Source: Acinetobacter sp. (lineage in GTDB: Bacteria; Pseudomonadota; Gammaproteobacteria; Pseudomonadales; Moraxellaceae). From it: 10,072 nt of DNA. This document shows positions 8,282 to 10,072 of this stretch, one piece after another; the stretch's first letter is position 1, and each line of letters opens with the position of its first letter. Location: positions 1-10,072 of the forward strand of contig JASLIY010000304.1 in the NCBI GenBank assembly GCA_030152675.1, given 5' to 3'. The notes beneath the pieces were generated by a model. That model ran no database searches. It saw only the letters and a program-made list of their open reading frames with translations, and was not told the origin of the DNA. The translations under genes and the position numbers were made by a program.

Positions 8282-8467
8282 ATTCATCAACGCTTTACTT
8301 TCCCAAGAGCCCCAATGTTTAACATGCTTCGATGAATACCGTCGGGGGAAGTGTTTAAGCATTGGGGTTTTTTTATGGCTTAATATCCCCCACACTTGAG
8401 CACCAAACAGACCGCTAAAAAATAAATATACGATCCAAACCATATAATCAAAGCCAAGATAAATCAT
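8270..8467 (-). CDS. Doubtful 65-residue ORF with one predicted membrane segment
   Basis: The N-terminal 30 residues (MIYLGFDYMVWIVYLFF onward) are hydrophobic and could form one membrane helix. The remaining half is basic and lies exactly antisense to the terminator-type hairpin, ending within the right arm of the second hairpin. That means its C-terminal sequence is probably dictated by RNA structure rather than by protein function. Only a weak GGA lies before the ATG, and I recognise no family. It is listed because it is the only sizeable ORF in this gap. More likely it is spurious. Confidence 0.2.
   Translation of the reverse strand: MIYLGFDYMVWIVYLFFSGLFGAQVWGILSHKKTPMLKHFPRRYSSKHVKHWGSWESKALMNHRD
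8300..8374 (+). ncRNA. Candidate small RNA, possibly C4 antisense-RNA-like, with intrinsic terminator
   Basis: CCCCAATG (8310-8317) pairs with CATTGGGG (8360-8367), extended by a G-U and four A-U pairs (8318-8322 with 8355-8359) to a 13-bp stem, followed by seven T (8368-8374). The enclosed loop carries short internal pairings, for example CTTC (8327-8330) with GAAG (8348-8351) and the CCGTCGGGGG element. An outer stem closing a smaller internal fold is the architecture I recall for C4 antisense RNAs of phages P1/P7. I also recall C4-like small RNAs being reported as a multi-copy group in Acinetobacter baumannii. The fold and T-run are seen directly. The C4 assignment is recollection-based inference, and the 5' end is a guess. 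The alternative is a plain terminator or a repeated palindrome. Confidence 0.5.
8310..8374 (+). terminator. Intrinsic terminator (13-bp stem, T7 tail), plus strand
   Basis: The stem 8310-8322/8355-8367 (one G-U) is followed directly by seven T. The loop is long (about 32 nt), which is unusual for a simple terminator and is why an RNA gene is preferred. It lies about 390 bp after the ABC operon stop, so it could also end read-through from that operon. Confidence 0.6.
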
Positions 8468-8519
8468 TTAAATCCATATAATGTGAAAAACCAACATGAT
8501 TTAGCCAATCAAGCCTGAT

Positions 8520-10010
8520 TTATTCCCATTGTCCACCGAGTGCACGAATCAGTCCCACCGTGGTTTGATATTGACGATTGCGAAGTGTCCAAACCGCACT
8601 TTGTGCTTCAGCACGATTATTTTGTGCAGTCATCACATCGAGATAGGCAATAACACCAGCTTTGTATTGATTCATGACACTGTTTTCCGCACGTAGTGCA
8701 GCGTTCAGCGCCGTCTGTTGCTGCTGAGCTTGCTTGGAGAGTAAAGCCTGAGCAGCGATTTGATCTTCCACATTTTGGATCGCCCCCAATACGGTTTGTT
8801 TATAACTGGCTGCGCTGGCCTCATACGCAGCCTTCGCCTCTGCAGTTTGGGCACGGCGTAAGCCACCATCAAATAAGCTGGCCGCCAAGGTCGGGCCAAC
8901 AGACCAAATCAAGTTTGGTGCACTGAGTAACTGGCGAATCGCACCGCCTTGAAAGCCGATACTGGCCGCCAAATTAAAATCAGGAAAATAGGCCAAACGT
9001 GCCACACCCACTTGAGCATTGGCAGCAGCCATACTTTCAGCGGCCGCCGCCACATCAGGACGTCGCTGTAAGATCTGTGAGGGAATCGAGCTGGGAATCT
9101 GTGGCAGTATCGGTAACTGGCGCGGAACCGTCAGTTGAAACTGATCCTGTGGTTGGCCGATCAACATCGCCATGGCATGTTGTAACTGTACTTGAGAGAG
9201 CTCTAGATCGGTGACACTGGCCGCGGTGGTTTGATATTGGCTCTGTGCTTGATCAACGGCGGTAGAGGCCACCGTGCCTGCTTTATATTGGTTTTGGGTC
9301 ATCTGTAGGGTTTGTTTATCATTTTTCAAACTTTTCTGCTGCGACTTCAGTTCAAAACTTTGTACCACCCATTGCAAATAAGTACTGCTCAATTGCGCCT
9401 GCATACTCAAGCGAATATTGTTGAGCTCCGCTTGGCTGGCTTTGGCTTGACGTTGATTCACCAAAATATTTTGTCTTACTTTGCCCCATAAATCCGGCTC
9501 CCAACTGGCGGTGCTACTGACACGATACTGTGTCTCTGTGACACTGCTCCCCAACTGCTGGGTTTTTCCACGGCTCATCGCTGGCGTCACACCAAGACTT
9601 GGCCAACGCGCAGATTGAGCCTGATCGATCATGCTCAAGGCTTGACGATACTGGGCTTCATACTGCGCAATACTGGCATTTTCACGGTTCAGTTGCTGCA
9701 TCAATTGATTCAACTGCGGATCTTTAAAAACTTGCCACCACTCCCCCTTGGGCAAACTGGCACTGGGGGCGGCAACTTTCCAGTCCTTGCTTTGCCATGA
9801 CTTCATATCCAATCCGTATTGGGCGGGATCGGAGATCTGTTGTCCAACATTGATCTCCGGCGTGGCTTCTGGCTGGATCAGCTGACAGGCACTGAGGCCA
9901 AAGCTAAAGCCTAAACCCAGCCCCAGTGTACGCCATGCATTTTTTGATGTGCTGGCAGTGCGGACATTGATCCTGCGGCAATGTTTAGGATGGCATCTGT
10001 GATGACTCAT
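8520..10010 (-). CDS. Outer-membrane efflux lipoprotein, NodT/OprM-type (TolC superfamily)
   Basis: This 496-residue protein should form the trimeric outer-membrane channel of a tripartite efflux system that exports drugs or other toxic compounds together with a periplasmic adaptor and an inner-membrane pump. The N-terminus has a hydrophobic stretch ending in the lipobox LSAC, with C42 as the lipidated residue. Q at +2 is compatible with outer-membrane sorting. Two OEP-type repeats follow, rich in Ala/Gln helices that build the periplasmic tunnel. Markers are GEWWQVFKDPQLNQLM, the conserved RRPDV (316-320) before the second repeat, ARLAYFPDFNLAAS and LFDGGLRRAQ. The region before the hydrophobic stretch is long (about 28 residues, His/Arg-rich), but AGGGGGAG lies about 6 nt before this ATG and no better in-frame start is seen. 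It is likely the last gene of an efflux operon beginning beyond the right edge. The exported substrate cannot be inferred. Confidence 0.93.
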   Translation of the reverse strand: MSHHRCHPKHCRRINVRTASTSKNAWRTLGLGLGFSFGLSACQLIQPEATPEINVGQQISDPAQYGLDMKSWQSKDWKVAAPSASLPKGEWWQVFKDPQLNQLMQQLNRENASIAQYEAQYRQALSMIDQAQSARWPSLGVTPAMSRGKTQQLGSSVTETQYRVSSTASWEPDLWGKVRQNILVNQRQAKASQAELNNIRLSMQAQLSSTYLQWVVQSFELKSQQKSLKNDKQTLQMTQNQYKAGTVASTAVDQAQSQYQTTAASVTDLELSQVQLQHAMAMLIGQPQDQFQLTVPRQLPILPQIPSSIPSQILQRRPDVAAAAESMAAANAQVGVARLAYFPDFNLAASIGFQGGAIRQLLSAPNLIWSVGPTLAASLFDGGLRRAQTAEAKAAYEASAASYKQTVLGAIQNVEDQIAAQALLSKQAQQQQTALNAALRAENSVMNQYKAGVIAYLDVMTAQNNRAEAQSAVWTLRNRQYQTTVGLIRALGGQWE

Positions 10011-10038
10011 GAGTTTCTCCCCCTGCTATTTTTAATAT

Positions 10039-10072
10039 TCATTGCGCTAAGGCTTGGGAATTTTTGTAGTTT
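10039..10072 (-). CDS. Possible 3' end of an upstream efflux-operon gene
   Basis: On the minus strand one frame reads NYKNSQALAQ and then TGA (10039-10041), leaving 28 nt to the ATG of the efflux lipoprotein gene. Another frame stays open to a TGA that overlaps that ATG (ATGA), and the third stops at TAG. All are too short to identify. An adaptor or inner-membrane pump gene upstream would be expected for this type of channel, but which frame is real cannot be decided here. Confidence 0.25.
   Translation of the reverse strand, partial: NYKNSQALAQ

Larger units (their letters stand above)
7922..8519. other. Intergenic region with AT-rich part and structured RNA-like part
   Basis: The first half (about 7975-8160) is markedly AT-rich and I see no gene in it. 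The second half holds a possible extended -10 promoter (8128-8136), a 14-bp hairpin (8239-8281) and a long hairpin followed by seven T (8310-8374). A doubtful 65-codon minus-strand ORF overlaps the hairpins. A weak 5-bp hairpin (8506-8519) directly after the efflux gene stop, followed on the minus strand by a T-rich stretch about 15 nt later, is a poor terminator candidate for that gene. Confidence 0.65.

Noticed and set aside
8506..8519. Short hairpin (AATCA/TGATT) as terminator of the efflux lipoprotein gene
   Set aside because: It has only a 5-bp AT-rich stem and no directly adjacent T-run on the minus strand.
8696..9800. Plus- and minus-strand ORFs of 61-76 codons inside the efflux lipoprotein gene
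   Set aside because: They are antisense or out-of-frame shadows of a complete NodT-type protein.

Overview
The window looks like a chromosomal segment of a moderately AT-rich gammaproteobacterium, most likely Acinetobacter or a close relative. This rests on codon use, the style of the proteins and AT-rich intergenic DNA. It is an impression from reading, not a database result. No rRNA, tRNA, CRISPR array or complete mobile element was found.

Layout, left to right. (1) Positions 1-1745 (+): the 3' part of a large superfamily 2 helicase gene. It has helicase motifs IV-VI followed by a C-terminal region resembling DUF3427. The reading frame is open at the left edge, so the N-terminal half lies outside the window. 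This gene is visibly AT-richer than the genes to its right. (2) Positions 1746-2317: a gene-free gap with a terminator-like hairpin that points to the minus strand, a possible insertion-sequence end remnant, and a perfect 12-bp inverted repeat just upstream of the next operon. (3) Positions 2318-7921 (+): a compact four-gene operon for a peptide-type ABC importer. It encodes a periplasmic binding protein, two DppB/DppC-type permeases and a fused double-ATPase, with intergenic spacings of 22, 7 and 13 bp. The order matches yejABEF-like systems. (4) Positions 7922-8519: a gap with an AT-rich first part, a possible extended -10 promoter, two strong hairpins and a run of seven T. The second hairpin plus T-run looks like a small RNA and resembles, from memory, the C4 antisense-RNA class known from phages P1/P7. 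A 65-codon ORF lies antisense to it and is doubtful. (5) Positions 8520-10010 (-): an outer-membrane efflux lipoprotein of the NodT/OprM type. It is probably the last gene of an efflux operon whose other members lie beyond the right edge.

The four ABC proteins form one machine. The binding protein captures a peptide-like ligand in the periplasm, the two permeases form the inner-membrane channel, and the fused ATPase drives import. The lipoprotein would instead pair with a periplasmic adaptor and an inner-membrane pump encoded to the right. The helicase gene is unrelated to either and may belong to a restriction or defence locus extending to the left. The best candidates for something little described are the structured RNA region at about 8239-8374 and the hairpins in the 1746-2317 gap.
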